A stretch of 64,000 bases of DNA from Nonomuraea helvata (GTDB taxonomy: Bacteria; Actinomycetota; Actinomycetes; Streptosporangiales; Streptosporangiaceae), in contig NZ_BAAAXV010000001.1 of the NCBI RefSeq assembly GCF_039535785.1, forward strand, positions 1,984,001 to 2,048,000, given 5' to 3'. Below, in pieces: positions 1 through 10,800 of the stretch; position 1 is the stretch's first letter, and each line of letters starts with the position of its first letter. A program made the translations under genes and the position numbers. The notes beneath the pieces are model-generated. The model ran no database searches. It worked only from the letters and a program-made list of their open reading frames with translations, and was not told the origin of the DNA.

Positions 1-1
1 C

Positions 2-946
2 GCACAGATCAACCAGAGCGGCACATTGTCCTACCTCGCGCAGGCCGACGGCTCGCCGTACTCGATCGTCAATCACGCCACCGGTATCTTCACCTGGCTG
101 CCGAGTCCCGGCCAGCAGATCAAATGCGGCGCCATGATCTACCGCGTGGGCGACACCCCGGTGGTGTTGCTCTGCGGCCGGGTCCCCCCGTACCGCGACC
201 TGGCGAACGGCGACAGCGGGCGCGACGTACGCGAGCTGAACAAGAACTTGGTGAGGCTCGGGTACGCCGACGGTAACGGGCTCAAGGCGTCGTCCGACTA
301 CTTCGGTTGGCGGACCGAGGCCGCACTGGAACGGTTGCAGGACGACCTGGGCGCCGATGAGACCGGCACGCTGGATCTGGGCGAGGCCGTGATCCTGCCT
401 GGGCCGTTGCGCGTCGGGAAGGTGAACGCCAGGCTGGGCTCCAATGCCGGGATGGGCGCGCCCGTAGCGGAGGCGACCTCGAACGACCACCAGGTGACCG
501 TGAACCTGAACCCCTCGCAACAATCCGAGGTCAAGGTCGGCAACGCAGCGCAAATCACCCTGCCCGGCAACCGCACCACCGTCGGCGTCGTGCGCCGCAT
601 CGGCACCGTCGCGAGCGCGGGTACGGGGCAAAGCGGAGGAGTCGGGGCGTCGAACGCGACGATCCCCGTCTACATCAGGCTCAAGCGCCCGAAGGACGCC
701 CGGGGCCTGGACCACGCCCCGGTCCAGGTGCAGATCACCACCGCCGGGGTCAAGAACGCGCTGATCGTACCGGTCACCGCCCTCGTGGCGCGGGCGGGCG
801 GCGAGTACGCGGTCGAGACGCGCGACGCCACCGGCGCGCGGCGGCTCGTGCCGATCAGCCTCGGGCTGTTTGACGACGCCAACGGGCTCGTGCAGGTGAA
901 GGGCGACCTCACACCCGGTCAGCAAGTGGTGGTGCCCGCGACATGA
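2..946 (+). CDS. HlyD/MacA-like efflux adaptor with peptidoglycan-binding domain (5' partial)
   Basis: The reading frame is open to the left window edge, so the N-terminus, and any signal or membrane anchor, is missing. A peptidoglycan-binding type-1 repeat lies at about residues 65-115 of the visible part ([19 protein letters not shown]). It is followed by a beta-rich barrel-type region and a C-terminal segment ending [16 protein letters not shown], as in periplasmic adaptor/membrane-fusion proteins. The stop overlaps the start of the ATPase gene (ATGA), and the permease follows, so this is the extracytoplasmic adaptor of a MacAB-like export complex. Adaptor plus PG-binding domain is a common actinobacterial arrangement. 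The cargo cannot be read from the sequence. Confidence 0.85.
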   Translation, partial: AQINQSGTLSYLAQADGSPYSIVNHATGIFTWLPSPGQQIKCGAMIYRVGDTPVVLLCGRVPPYRDLANGDSGRDVRELNKNLVRLGYADGNGLKASSDYFGWRTEAALERLQDDLGADETGTLDLGEAVILPGPLRVGKVNARLGSNAGMGAPVAEATSNDHQVTVNLNPSQQSEVKVGNAAQITLPGNRTTVGVVRRIGTVASAGTGQSGGVGASNATIPVYIRLKRPKDARGLDHAPVQVQITTAGVKNALIVPVTALVARAGGEYAVETRDATGARRLVPISLGLFDDANGLVQVKGDLTPGQQVVVPAT

Positions 947-1797
947 CAGCCAGACAGCAGATCCGCCCGGCAGTCGTGGGCGGCGGCAGCGCACCCGCCG
1001 TCCTCGAACTGGAGGGGGTGACCAAGACCTACGGAGAACAGCCGCCCGTGGCGGCGCTGCGAGGCGTGACCTTCACCGTCCGCCAGGGCGAACTCCTCGC
1101 GATCGTGGGACCGTCCGGGTCGGGGAAGACGACGCTCCTGCATGTGATGGGGACACTCGAACGGCCCAGTGGCGGTGTCGTGCGGATCAACGGAGTCGAC
1201 GTCGCGGGCCTGGACGACCGGCGGCTCGCACGAGTGCGCGCCCGTGAGATCGGGTTCGTGTTCCAGCAGTTCTTCCTGGCCGAGCACTCGACGGCACTGG
1301 AGAACGTGGCGGACGGGCTGCTCTACGCTGGGGTGAACGTTCGTGAGCGGCGAAAGCTGGCAGCGGAGGCGCTGGCCCGGGTGGGACTCGCCGAACGGGC
1401 TGGATTCCGTCCAGGGAAGATGTCGGGCGGGCAGCGGCAGCGTGTGGCGATCGCCCGAGCGCTGGTAGGGCGTCCCGCGATCGTGCTGGCCGACGAGCCG
1501 ACGGGAAACCTCGACAGCCACACGGGCGCGTCCATCATGAAACTGTTGCGCGAGCTCAATGCGGACGGGGCCACGATCATCATGATCACCCACGATGCCC
1601 AGCTGGCTGCCGGCTTGCCGCGCCGCGTGCAGGTTCTGGACGGTCAGATCGTCGCGGACAGCGACCTCATCGGGTGCGCGGCCGCCGGCCAGGGCAGCGG
1701 GACGCCGGTCAGCGGAGTATCGGCCGACGCGTTGCCCGACGGCAGGAGGTCGGGCGGCGACAACGAATCGAGAGTGGGAAGAGGGGATTCCTCATGA
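943..1797 (+). CDS. MacB-type ABC transporter ATP-binding protein
   Basis: ATPase subunit of the export complex, 284 aa. Walker A is GPSGSGKTT (about 56-64), the signature is SGGQRQ (161-166), Walker B is IVLADEP followed by TGNLD (about 180-191), and the switch histidine is in MITHD (H217). These features and the size match the LolD/MacB ATPase family. The ATG overlaps the adaptor stop and the gene's own stop overlaps the permease ATG at 1794, so the three genes are translationally coupled. The C-terminal 45 residues after the ATPase fold (Gly/Ser/Asp rich) are extra to the family and low complexity. Confidence 0.95.
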   Translation: MTARQQIRPAVVGGGSAPAVLELEGVTKTYGEQPPVAALRGVTFTVRQGELLAIVGPSGSGKTTLLHVMGTLERPSGGVVRINGVDVAGLDDRRLARVRAREIGFVFQQFFLAEHSTALENVADGLLYAGVNVRERRKLAAEALARVGLAERAGFRPGKMSGGQRQRVAIARALVGRPAIVLADEPTGNLDSHTGASIMKLLRELNADGATIIMITHDAQLAAGLPRRVQVLDGQIVADSDLIGCAAAGQGSGTPVSGVSADALPDGRRSGGDNESRVGRGDSS

Positions 1798-3023
1798 GCG
1801 GCCCGCGCGTTCGCAGCCGCCTCACACTGGGCGACCATACGCGGGTGGCGAGCATCGGACTGCGATCCCGCCCGCTGCGTGCCACACTCTCGGCGTTGGG
1901 CATCGCCATCGGCGTGGCCGCCATTGTCGCCGTTCTCGGACTCTCCTCCTCCTCCCAGGCGGGACTGCTGGCCGAGATCGACCGTCTGGGCACCAACCTG
2001 CTGACAGCCGAGACCGGCCGGACGCTCTCCGGCCAGGATGCCCGGCTACCCTTGGAAGCGCCGGCGAGAGTCTCCCGGATCGAATCCGTCGAGCAGGTGG
2101 CCCACACGGGTACGGTAGGGGGCGTCAAGGTATACCGCACCCCGCTGATCCCCTCGGTGAACACCAACGCACTGCAGGTCAAGGCGGCCAGCTTGAACCT
2201 GCCGCCCGTGGTCGCCACGGCCGTCGCCCAAGGCGCCTGGCTGAACTCCGCTACCGCCACCCAACCCGTCGCGGTGCTCGGCGCGCTCGCCGCACAGCGC
2301 CTGGGGATCGACCACGTCTACCCGGGACAGCGGATCTGGGCCGGCGGCCAATGGTTCTATGTCAGCGGCATCTTGAAGCCGGCCACGCTCGCGCCGGAAA
2401 TCGACGCGAGCGTGCTCATCGGCTATACGGCAGCCCAGCGGTATCTGAACCACACCAGCATCGTCCACGGCAAACCGAGGGAAGGCCCTTCGACCACCAT
2501 CTATGTGCGGGCAGAGACCAGCCAGGTGCGAGCCGTGCAGTCGGTTCTCGCCCGGACAGTGAACCCGGCGGCCCCGAACGAGGTCGACGTAAGCCAGCCA
2601 TCGGTCGCACTCACCGTCCGGGCCGCAACCGCAGGGGCGTTCAACAACCTGTTCCTGGGGCTTGGGGCAGTCGCCCTGGTGGTCGGCGCGGTGGGCGTGG
2701 CCAACATTATGATCATTTCTGTGCTGGAGCGCCGATCCGAAATCGGACTGCGCCGGGCGCTCGGAGCCACGCGAGGGCAGATACGCAGCCAGTTCCTGGC
2801 CGAATCGATCATGCTTGCGGCCATCGGTGGCACGTTCGGCGTGGCCGCCGGCCTACTGGCGACGGTGATCTACGCCAGCAGCAGGCAATGGGCGGTGGTG
2901 GTCCCGATGGAGGCCTGGGCAGGAGGAATCGGAGCGGCGATTCTCATTGGAGCCGTCGCGGGCCTCCTGCCCGCCGTCCGCGCCGCTCGCCTGTCACCAA
3001 CCGAGGCCCTGAGAACGGTGTGA
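1794..3023 (+). CDS. MacB/FtsX-type ABC transporter permease
   Basis: Permease of the same operon, 409 aa. An ATG at 1794 overlaps the ATPase stop and is preceded by GAGGGGATT; the longer in-frame extension to 1674 lies wholly inside the ATPase gene and is not used. There is one TM helix near residues 25-50 ([19 protein letters not shown]), then a large extracytoplasmic MacB_PCD-like domain, then three C-terminal helices with the FtsX-type cytosolic loop motif [20 protein letters not shown]. The ending [10 protein letters not shown] is typical of the family. It likely exports a peptide, lipid or small molecule from the membrane; the substrate is unknown. Confidence 0.93.
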   Translation: MSGPRVRSRLTLGDHTRVASIGLRSRPLRATLSALGIAIGVAAIVAVLGLSSSSQAGLLAEIDRLGTNLLTAETGRTLSGQDARLPLEAPARVSRIESVEQVAHTGTVGGVKVYRTPLIPSVNTNALQVKAASLNLPPVVATAVAQGAWLNSATATQPVAVLGALAAQRLGIDHVYPGQRIWAGGQWFYVSGILKPATLAPEIDASVLIGYTAAQRYLNHTSIVHGKPREGPSTTIYVRAETSQVRAVQSVLARTVNPAAPNEVDVSQPSVALTVRAATAGAFNNLFLGLGAVALVVGAVGVANIMIISVLERRSEIGLRRALGATRGQIRSQFLAESIMLAAIGGTFGVAAGLLATVIYASSRQWAVVVPMEAWAGGIGAAILIGAVAGLLPAVRAARLSPTEALRTV

Positions 3024-3134
3024 CTGCTCCTTTGGCGCGGGCCTGCATGACGTGACCGGCCGGCCGCCAACCAGCATTGTGTCGGCGTCACGGGTGCTAG
3101 CGTCGCGGTCTGGCCCGACCTTGGTGAGCACGAT

Positions 3135-3370
3135 TTGCGAGCAGATGCAGTTGCACCTCTGCACCGGTTGCTCACCATCCTCCAGGTGGAGTGGCCGATG
3201 ATGCCCCCGCTCGGCGGGGCCCGTCCTGGCGATCAGGCAGATGTGCTCGCGCGCCTGCTCACTGATCGCCGGTGGCCGGCCGGCTGGCACGCCTACCCCC
3301 GACGGCCGTGCCGTCGACGGCACCTGGTCGCAGGTGCGGTTCGACATCGTGCTCGCCCCCGCCGGCGCCT
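3135..3370 (+). pseudogene. small frameshifted ORF of unknown function
   Basis: Two plus-strand frames with good third-position GC join into one plausible product if one C is removed from the C5 run near 3296-3300. Frame one ends ...LLTDRRWPAGWHAYP, and frame two continues DGRAVDGTWSQVRFDIVLA and stops at 3370. I do not recognise the family. No other continuous gene explains this stretch. It sits in a 700-bp debris zone between the export operon and the next minus-strand gene. Confidence 0.3.
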
Positions 3371-3436
3371 GATCCGCGAGGCGGCGCGGCGCCGTGCACG
3401 CGGTGAGTACCCTCGCCAACGGCGGCTCGGGGCCGG

Positions 3437-3600
3437 TCACGACACTGCGAGAGCGTACGGGGAGGCGGGTCGCGGGCTGCCGAAGCGGTAACCGTCGGGC
3501 TGGTGGCGGATCACGGTGACATCGCGATCGTCGTGCCGTTCCTCGCGCACCCTGACGATCTTCCACCCGCGGGGGATGCGGAGACCGGTACCGTTCAGCT
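3437..3600 (-). pseudogene. 3' remnant of an unidentified minus-strand gene
   Basis: On the minus strand about 50 codons have strongly GC-biased third positions and read GLRIPRGWKIVRVREERHDD through to ASPYALAVS-stop. The reading upstream of it loses coding character where the ISKra4-like remnant begins on the other strand. It is probably the tail of a gene cut by the insertion. The product is not identified. Confidence 0.3.
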
Positions 3601-3754
3601 TCGACCTCGCCGGAGCACGCTGGGGCCTGACCGGCGCCGAAGCGGTGTTGAAACTCCGCGCGCTGACCGCGTGATCGTTTGGGCCACTGAGCAAGAGTTA
3701 CACCGATGGAGGATCACGCTCCCGCCTGCGGACAACGTCAAGCCCACTCGGTGA
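3599..3754 (+). pseudogene. ISKra4-family transposase C-terminal remnant
   Basis: The plus strand encodes DLAGARWGLTGAEAVLKLRA and then a stop. A neighbouring frame continues WATEQELHRWRITLPPADN. These two pieces resemble the conserved C-terminal signature of ISKra4-type transposases (ARW...GAEAVLKLRAL...FW..HEQQELHR). That resemblance is from memory of the family. The connecting residues are lost and the frame is broken, so the element is dead. It overlaps the tail of the minus-strand gene ending at 3738. Confidence 0.5.
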
Positions 3755-4739
3755 CGCGGAAGACCGAGAGCATGTCGTTCCGACGAGGATCCGCCTGGTC
3801 GTTGTACGGGTAGAAGGAAGCCTCGACGCCGACCCAGCCACGCCACCTGGCCTCGTCATCGATGATCTGCAGCAACGGGTAGACATGGGAGTTGCCCTTG
3901 TAGCACTGGCTGCCCTTCGCCAGGCAGCTGCACCAGTGCCAGTGCGTGTCACGGCGGTCCTTGCTGGTCACCTGCTGAATGTAGTTCTGCAGGCTTTGGT
4001 CCTTGTCGTACGGCGCCGCGCACTTGCAGTTGCTCGTCGATGCGGTCTTGTAGGTCAGGCACCAGGTCGTGTCGGTGCATCGAATGTACTGGCCCATGTT
4101 CCAGGTCCTGTCGACGTACGCGATGCTCCCCTTGGTCGCGCGGTGATAGGTCATGGTCAGCGGCGCGTCATGCCCGAGCACGGCCTCCATCGGCCGCCGC
4201 ATGGTCAATCCGGCGTTGCTGCCGTAGCCGTAACCGTGGGTGAATTTGCGGGCGTACTTGAACGTCAGGCGCGCGTACGTACCGTCAGGCGCGGTTTCGA
4301 CCCACCATTCCTCGGTGCGCCACGCGGTCTGGTCCCAGGCGATGTTGACGTATTGACGTCCGGAAGCGTCGGCGTGCATCGTGAAGGATCCCGCCCTGAC
4401 CTCTGTCGCGGGGGTGAGAAACCCGTTGGCGGTCTTGATGTCGCACGGCCTTACAGTGGTCGACGTGCCGGAGCACTTTCCCCCAGGAACGGTGCCCGTG
4501 CCGACGCGCGCGGCCGGTGCGGTCTGGCTCCAGGCCCAGGTGTCGCTACGGACCCGGCCGTTGGAGGTGAATGTGTAGGTGCCCAGGCGCACCCAGTTGC
4601 TTCCGGATGCTTCGTGAAGTGATCCGAACGAGACGACGTAGTTCGTCTTCTTTCCAGGAAGTGCGGCGGCGCTTGCCGGACTTGCTGGGCCGAACAGCGC
4701 CGCTACCAGTAACAGCACGGAGCCGATGTAGCGAATCAT
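3738..4739 (-). CDS. secreted cysteine-rich protein, function unknown
   Basis: 333 aa. The ATG at 4739 is chosen over the one at 4766 because AAGGGA lies about 9 nt upstream of it. Residues 1-26 form a signal peptide (MIRYIGSVLLLVAALFGPAS, then PASAAA). The mature part is rich in Trp and Tyr and has at least nine Cys in pairs (KCSG...RPC, RCTDTTWC, NCKC, WCSC, SQC), suggesting disulfide bonds outside the cell. No catalytic motif is recognised. It sits near another secreted protein gene on the same strand, separated by about 200 bp. Confidence 0.75.
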   Translation of the reverse strand: MIRYIGSVLLLVAALFGPASPASAAALPGKKTNYVVSFGSLHEASGSNWVRLGTYTFTSNGRVRSDTWAWSQTAPAARVGTGTVPGGKCSGTSTTVRPCDIKTANGFLTPATEVRAGSFTMHADASGRQYVNIAWDQTAWRTEEWWVETAPDGTYARLTFKYARKFTHGYGYGSNAGLTMRRPMEAVLGHDAPLTMTYHRATKGSIAYVDRTWNMGQYIRCTDTTWCLTYKTASTSNCKCAAPYDKDQSLQNYIQQVTSKDRRDTHWHWCSCLAKGSQCYKGNSHVYPLLQIIDDEARWRGWVGVEASFYPYNDQADPRRNDMLSVFRVTEWA

Positions 4740-4935
4740 AAGCTTGGTTCCCTTGGTGACGATCATGAGGCGGGAACTGTATCGTCCGGCGGTATAACGA
4801 AGGTATGCCGATATCGACGGTGTGCATCGGACGGGTCCAGGGTGCGGGCGCGCCCCGCCAGCCTGAGGGAGCGGCGGCCGCGCCGCTCACGTGCTCCAGC
4901 ACCGCGGCGTAGTCCTCCGGCTCGAGTTCAGGGGC

Positions 4936-6342
4936 TCACCCGGCGGCATATAGCTTGGCGATGCGCGCACCGAGGTCGGCGCCGTAGTTCTCGTGGTAGT
5001 CCTGGGCGGAGCAGTAGACCGCGCCGCCCTGGCGGGCCAGGGTGGGCGTCCAGACGGCGGCGTTTTCCACGCCGGGGTCGCTCATCGCCAGGCCGATGAG
5101 CGCGATGTCGTCCACGCTGACGTCGATGACGTAGTCGCTCACGCCCTTGCGCTCGTACAGGCGCCATTGCAGCGACGCGCTCGTCGCCCCGCTCAGCATG
5201 GCCGTGAGGTCGACCGTCGCCTTCACCCAGGTGTCCGCCGCGTCGGCGGCGACGTCCCGCTCCCAGACCACCTTGCCGTTGAGCAGGAGCTGCTTGATGT
5301 GGTATCCAGCCGGATGCTCCGGCCCGCGGGCGTCGCGGTGCCAGAAGCTCACCACCCGCTTGGCCGCCCCTGAGGTCAGGACGGTCTTCCGCGTCGCGCC
5401 ACACGACATGCCCGCCTTGGTGGCCGCCTGCTTCTGGACGACGAAGCTCAGCCGCCCGTCGCCCGTGCGGGCCAGGTTGTCGGCCGCGGGGCGCGTCCAT
5501 GCCTGGTCGCGGGAGACGAACGGGAGCTTGTACTGCAGGACCCCGGCGAGTTCGCCGCTACGGACGTGCTCGACGCCCTTCTTGGTGACCGCCTCGACGT
5601 AGGACACCGTCGGCTTCTGAGCGGCGTGGCTCAGCGGGTAGGCGTATGGCATCAGGTAGACCTCGGTGCCGGGCAGCCGCTTGGCGAGCTGCTGCACCTG
5701 GTACGACAGGCTCCACGGCCAGGAGGTGTCCCGGTACGGCTCGTCACGGAAGGGAAAGACCACGCCGTCCACCAGCGGGATCTGCTCGGCGATGAACGCG
5801 TCAGTGAACTGGACGTAGTAGACGGTCGGGACGAACTTGAGCGCGGGGCTGATCGCCTTGGCCACCGACCGCATCTGCCCGACGTAGGCGGGGGTGAACG
5901 TCATGAGGTCGTAGGCGTAGTCGTCCACCGTCCAGCCGACCAGGTTCGGGTGGCTCTTGGCGAGGGTGGCGATCTCGCGAGACCAGGCAACGTAGTCGTG
6001 CTTGAACGGCCGGGACACGCAGCAGCTTTCCTGGCTCGGCGAGTACACCAGCACCCAGACGTCGATCCCGGCGGCGGCCGCCGCGGGCAGGAACTCATCC
6101 CGCAGGTCGGTCCAGTGCACGTTGTCACCGGCCATCGGATAGACGTAGGTGTTCGCGTTGAGTGCTTTCAGCCCCGCGATGATCGCCTTGGTGTCCACGT
6201 GCCTGATCCCGTCGGCGCGCGGCTGCTCTTCACGCATGAGGTTGCCCGCCGTGCCCAGCGCGCCCGGAACCCTGGCGTGAGACACGCCGGGAATCATCGA
6301 CAGCAGCACGGCGAAGACGGTCACGAGCGCGAGACGGATCAC
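4936..6342 (-). CDS. secreted glycoside-hydrolase-like (TIM-barrel) protein
   Basis: 468 aa from GTG 6342, which has GAAGGAA six bases upstream; the ATG at 6360 lacks a ribosome site. Signal peptide VIRLALVTVFAVLLSMIPGV...SHA. The first 300 residues alternate helix and strand with barrel-like phrases (YVYPMAGDNVHWTDL, DVWVLVYSPSQESC, GWTVDDYAYDL, YLMPYAYPLSHA). Two adjacent Asp in WTVDDY are candidate catalytic or binding residues. The last 150 residues look like a beta-sandwich. It resembles putative glycosyl hydrolases of actinomycetes; the substrate cannot be assigned. Confidence 0.65.
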   Translation of the reverse strand: MIRLALVTVFAVLLSMIPGVSHARVPGALGTAGNLMREEQPRADGIRHVDTKAIIAGLKALNANTYVYPMAGDNVHWTDLRDEFLPAAAAAGIDVWVLVYSPSQESCCVSRPFKHDYVAWSREIATLAKSHPNLVGWTVDDYAYDLMTFTPAYVGQMRSVAKAISPALKFVPTVYYVQFTDAFIAEQIPLVDGVVFPFRDEPYRDTSWPWSLSYQVQQLAKRLPGTEVYLMPYAYPLSHAAQKPTVSYVEAVTKKGVEHVRSGELAGVLQYKLPFVSRDQAWTRPAADNLARTGDGRLSFVVQKQAATKAGMSCGATRKTVLTSGAAKRVVSFWHRDARGPEHPAGYHIKQLLLNGKVVWERDVAADAADTWVKATVDLTAMLSGATSASLQWRLYERKGVSDYVIDVSVDDIALIGLAMSDPGVENAAVWTPTLARQGGAVYCSAQDYHENYGADLGARIAKLYAAG

Positions 6343-6379
6343 GAGAGTTCCTTCGGACATGATCAAGTACGGACCCGTC

Positions 6380-6600
6380 ACCGTAGCGAGCTCCGGTATG
6401 TCGCCGGTATATCCCAGGTGAAGCCGATCAGGTGGGGGTAACCGTCGTTGTACAGGTCCTTGAGCCCGTCGGGCGGCAGCACCCGATAGGGTCTCAGCCG
6501 GCCGAGGTGTTGCTCGGCTCGTCGGGAAGGAACCGGCCATCTCGGACAGGGCCAGGCTGCCGATGTGTCCGGCCTCCGCGGGGGTGAGGCTCCAGTCCTT
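6380..6600 (-). pseudogene. remnants of an MFS transporter and another gene
   Basis: On the minus strand, 6534-6599 reads KDWSLTPAEAGHIGSLALSE, which resembles an N-terminal motif of MFS transporters (spaqaGxigSlal). A second frame from about 6510 down to 6380 reads LPPDGLKDLYNDGYPHLIGF and ends TWDIPATYRSSLR-stop, with good coding bias but no recognised family. Neither has a complete gene around it. No intact gene lies between 6343 and 6666. Confidence 0.3.
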
Positions 6601-6619
6601 TTGACCTGCTCCCCGCCGG

Positions 6620-6651
6620 AACCCCGCCTCCCAGCACAGGGAAGCGGGGTT
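6620..6651 (-). terminator. hairpin terminator after the acyl-CoA dehydrogenase gene
   Basis: AACCCCGC (6620-6627) pairs with GCGGGGTT (6644-6651), with an inner TCCC/GGGA pairing. It lies 16 bp past the stop codon at 6667. There is no U tract on the minus strand, which is common for actinobacterial terminators. Confidence 0.6.
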
Positions 6652-6666
6652 TATACATGTCAGAGG

Positions 6667-7806
6667 CTACTTGGCCAAGTGCCTACTGATCACCAGGCGC
6701 TGGATCTGGTTGGTGCCCTCGAAGATCTGCATGATCTTGGCCTCACGCATGTACCGCTCCACCCGGAACTCACGCGTATACCCATACCCCCCGAACACCT
6801 GCACCGCGTCCGTCGTCACCTTCATCGCCGCGTCCGTGGCGACCAGCTTCGCGATGCTGGCCTGCTTGCTGTACGGCAGCCCCGCGTCCCGACGGCGGGC
6901 CGCGTCGAGGTACGTGGCCCGGGCGCTGGCCACCCCCGCCGCCATGTCCGCCAGCAGGAACCCGAGCCCCTGGTGGTCGATGATGCGCTTGCCGAACGTC
7001 TGCCGCTCTTTCGCGTACGCCACCGCCTCGTCGAGCGCGGCCTGCGCGAGGCCGGTGGCGCAGGCGGCGATGCCGAGCCGGCCCGAGTCGAGGGCGCTGA
7101 AGGCGATCTGGAGGCCCTGCCCCTCCTCGCCGATCAGCCGGTCGTCCTCCAGGATCGCCCCGTCCCAGTGGGCGCTGGTGGTCGGCACGGCGTGCAGTCC
7201 CATCTTCTCCTCCGGCCGCCCGAACGTCAGCCCGTCGGCCGCCCCCGGCGCCAGGAAACAGGAGATGCCCCGGGAGCCCTCGCCCGTGCGGGCGAACAGC
7301 GCGTAGAAGTCGGCGATGCCGCCGTGGGTGATCCACGCCTTGCTGCCGGTGATCCGGTAGCCGGTCTCGACCCGCTCCGCCTTGCAGGCCAGCGCCCCGG
7401 CGTCGGACCCGGCCTGCGGCTCGGACAGGCTGTAGCCGCCGATCAGGCGGCCGGCCAGCATGTCGGGCAGCCACCGCTCGCGCTGCGACGGGGTGCCGTA
7501 GGCGGTGACGGGGAAGCAGGCGAGGGTGTGCACGCTGGTGGCGACCGCGACGGCCGCCCACCGCATGGCCAGCTCCTCGATCACCTGCAGGTACACCTCG
7601 TACGGCTGCCCGCCGCCGCCGAACTCCTCCGGGTACGGCAGCCCGAGCAGCCCCGCCGCGCCCAGCGTGGCGAACAGCCCCTCCGGGTAGGTCTCGGCGC
7701 GCTCGTGCTCGTCGACCCGGCGCGCGAGCTCCTTGTCGGCGATCTCGCGGGTCAGCTCGATGAGGTCCTTGGCGTCCTGATCGGGCAGCAGCCGTTCGAC
7801 GGTCAT
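6667..7806 (-). CDS. acyl-CoA dehydrogenase
   Basis: 379 aa, full family length. FAD-dependent oxidation of an acyl-CoA to its enoyl-CoA. Family motifs are LSEPQAGSDA and ITGSKAWITHGGIADF in the middle domain, KERQTFGKRI and VFGGYGYTREFRVERYMREA in the C-terminal domain, and QIFEGTNQIQ near residue 365, whose Glu is the usual catalytic base. The start overlaps the stop of the upstream indolepyruvate oxidoreductase gene by four bases, so the two are co-translated. Inference: it acts on the acyl-CoA made from an aryl- or branched 2-oxoacid by that enzyme. Confidence 0.95.
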   Translation of the reverse strand: MTVERLLPDQDAKDLIELTREIADKELARRVDEHERAETYPEGLFATLGAAGLLGLPYPEEFGGGGQPYEVYLQVIEELAMRWAAVAVATSVHTLACFPVTAYGTPSQRERWLPDMLAGRLIGGYSLSEPQAGSDAGALACKAERVETGYRITGSKAWITHGGIADFYALFARTGEGSRGISCFLAPGAADGLTFGRPEEKMGLHAVPTTSAHWDGAILEDDRLIGEEGQGLQIAFSALDSGRLGIAACATGLAQAALDEAVAYAKERQTFGKRIIDHQGLGFLLADMAAGVASARATYLDAARRRDAGLPYSKQASIAKLVATDAAMKVTTDAVQVFGGYGYTREFRVERYMREAKIMQIFEGTNQIQRLVISRHLAK

Positions 7807-10800
7807 GATCTCTCCTGGCTCATGGAGGACTCGTCCAGCCGTGCGAGCGCGGTCCTGACACGCTCACGGAACTCCGCTACCCGCGCGAGCTTGATGTCCT
7901 CGTACCCCCGGATCAGCTCGGGCAGGCCCGCGATCTCCGCGACGGCCTCGGCGGTCGAGGGGGTCAGGCGGGTCAGCGCGGTACGCATGAGGTCGCGGTA
8001 CTCGGTGACCAGCTCGCGCTCGACGCGCCGCACCTGGGCGTGGCCGAAGACGTCGAACGCCGTGCCGCGCAGCACCTTGGCGGCCCGCAGCCCGCGGAAC
8101 AGGACCCCGGCACTGCGGCGTACCTTGATCTTGCGCTTGAGGCCCATGGCCCGCAGCAGCGGCGGGTGCAGCAGCACCGACACGACCGCGTCCGCGCCGA
8201 ACTCGCGCTCCCTGCGCTCCTTCTCGGCCGGGTCGAGGTGCAGGCGGGCGACCTCGTACTCGTCCTTGTAGGCCATGAGCTTGTGCAGGGCGCGGGCGTA
8301 CGCGAGCCCGATCGCCGTGCCCGCCTCCTCGCCGGCCCGCTCGACCGCCTCGGCCGCCACCCGCCGCACGTCCTGCTCGTACGTACGGGCGTAGGCCGCG
8401 TTCTGGTAGCCGGTCAGGTCGGCGACCCGCGTGGCCACCGCCTCCTCCAGCCCTTCCGGTTCCTCCGCTTCCTCCACCCGGGGGTTCGCCACGGCGGCGC
8501 GGCCCCAGCGGAAGGCGGCGAGGTTCTTCTCGACGGCGGCCCCGTTGAGCGTGATGGCCCGCTCGATGGACGCGGCGGAGACCGGCAGGCAGCCGTGCTG
8601 GTAGGCGGCGCCGAGGAGGAGCAGGTTCGCCGGCATGTGGTCGCCGAACAGCGACTCCGCCAGCCCCTGGGCGTCCAGGCACTCGACGCGCTTGGCGGCG
8701 GAGGCGACGCGCGTGACCGCGTCGGCGTGCCCGGGCACGGCCACCCGGCCGGTCACCATGGCGGCGGTCGGCAGGATGGAGGTGTTCAGGATCGCGACGG
8801 TGCGTTCCGGCGCGGCGACGGCCAGGTTCATCTCGGCGGCCGCTCCCAGCAGGTCGAACCCGATGACCACGTCGGCGCTCCCCTGCGAGGCACGCACGGA
8901 GCCGTCCAGGGGACGCGCGGAGATCCGGACGTCGCTGACCACCGGCCCGCCCTTCTGCGCCAGCCCGGTCTGCTCCAGCCCGGCCGCGTGCAGCCCGTCG
9001 AGGTGGGCCGCCATCTGCAGGATCTGGGAGACGGTGACGACGCCGGTGCCGCCGATGCCGGGCATCCTGATCAGGGCCTCGCTCGGCCTGCCGGCCGGCT
9101 CGGGCGCCTCCGGGGGCGGCGGCGTCTCCCTGCGCGGCCTGGTGCCCGGCTCGACCAGGAGGAACGACGGGCAGTCGCCCTTGAGACAGCTCAGGTCGGT
9201 GTTGCACGAGGCCTGGTGGATGCGGGTCTTGCGGCCGTACTCGGTCTCGACCGGCTGCACCGACAGGCACGTCGACGCCTCGCCGCAGTCGCCGCAGCCC
9301 TCGCAGACGCGCTCGTTGATCACGACCTTCTGGGTCGGGGTGGGCAGCTTGCCGCGCTTGCGCAGCCGCCGCTCCTCCGCCGCGCACCGGTCGTCGTGGA
9401 TCAGCACGGTCACGCCGTCGAGCTCGGCGAGCTCCCGTTCGACCTCGGGCAGGTCGTCGCGGTGCCGTACGGACGCGATGCCCGCCAGCCGCACGCCCCG
9501 GTACGTCTCCGGCTCCGGCGTGGTGACCACGACGCGGCGCACGCCCTCGAGCGCCAGCTCGTGCGTCAGCGCGGGCACGTCCAGCCTGCCCTCGGCGCGC
9601 TGACCGCCGGTCATGGCCACGGCGTCGTTGTAGAGCAGCTTGTACGTCATCCGCACCCCGGCCGCGACGGCGGCCCTGATCGCCAGGGAGCCGGAGTGGT
9701 GGAAGGTGCCGTCGCCGAGGTTCTGCACGAAGTGCCGGTCACCCGTGAACGGCGCCAGCCCGATCCACTGGGCCCCCTCGCCGCCCATCTGGGTGATGCC
9801 CACCTGGGTGCCGCGGCCGTGGCCGTCCAGCGCGATCATCGCGTGGCAGCCGATGCCGACGCCGACCAGCGTGCCCTCGGCGGTGCGGGTGGAGGTGTTG
9901 TGGGGGCAGCCGGAGCAGAAGTAGGGGGTGCGCGCGGCCACCAGCGGCAGCATGACGCGTCCCTTCTTACGGGGTCGCGGGGCGGGCTCCTTGCCCAGGC
10001 AGGTGGCGATGGCCTTGGCCACGTCCTCGGCGCCCAGGGTGCCGCGGGCGGTGAGCAGCTCCCGGCCCACGACGGCCGGCGCGCGGCCGCTCCCGTACAG
10101 GGCCTGCTTGAGCTGGCCCTCCAGGAACGGCACCTTGTCCTCGACCACCAGCACCTTGTCCAGGTCGGACGTCATGGCGGCGAGGTCGTCATACGCGAGC
10201 GGGAACGGCATCGCGAGCCTGATCAGCCGTACCCCGTGCTCGTCCATCGCCGCGGCGTCGAGGCCGAGGTCCGCCAGCGCGCGCAGCACCACCGCGTACG
10301 TCGTGCCGGAGGCCAGGATGCCGAGCCGGGTGTTGCCCTCCCCGGACATCACCCGGTTCAGGCCGTGCGTGCGGGCGTACTCGCGGGCCAGGTCGAGGCG
10401 GCGGGTGAGCATGTCGTGCTCGGCGTCCAGCGCGGCCGGGCCGAGCAGGATGGGTGCGGGGCCGCGCTCGCGCTTGTCGGGCACCGGGATGCCGGCGCGC
10501 AGCGGCCCGAGGTCGACGGTGGCGGACGCGTCGGCGATGTCCGCGACGATCTTCAGCCCCGCCCAGAGCCCGGTGGCGCGCGACAGGGCCACCGCGTGCA
10601 GCCCGAACTCGATGATCTCCGCCACCGAGCCGGGCGCGAGCAGCGGCATGGACAGGCTCTGGCACATGGGCTCGCACGAGCTGGGCAGCGTTGACGACTT
10701 GCAGCCGGGGTCGTCGCCGATCCAGGCCACCGCGCCGCCGAGGGGCGCCGTGCCGGCCACGTTCGCGTGCCTGAGGGCGTCGGCGGCCCGGTCGAGGCCG

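Noticed and set aside
1674..1793. longer start for the ABC permease
   Set aside because: The extra 40 residues lie inside the ATPase gene; the ATG at 1794 overlaps its stop and has a ribosome site.
8040..10694. 884-codon plus-strand frame
   Set aside because: Antisense of the indolepyruvate oxidoreductase, whose TPP and Fe-S motifs are clear.
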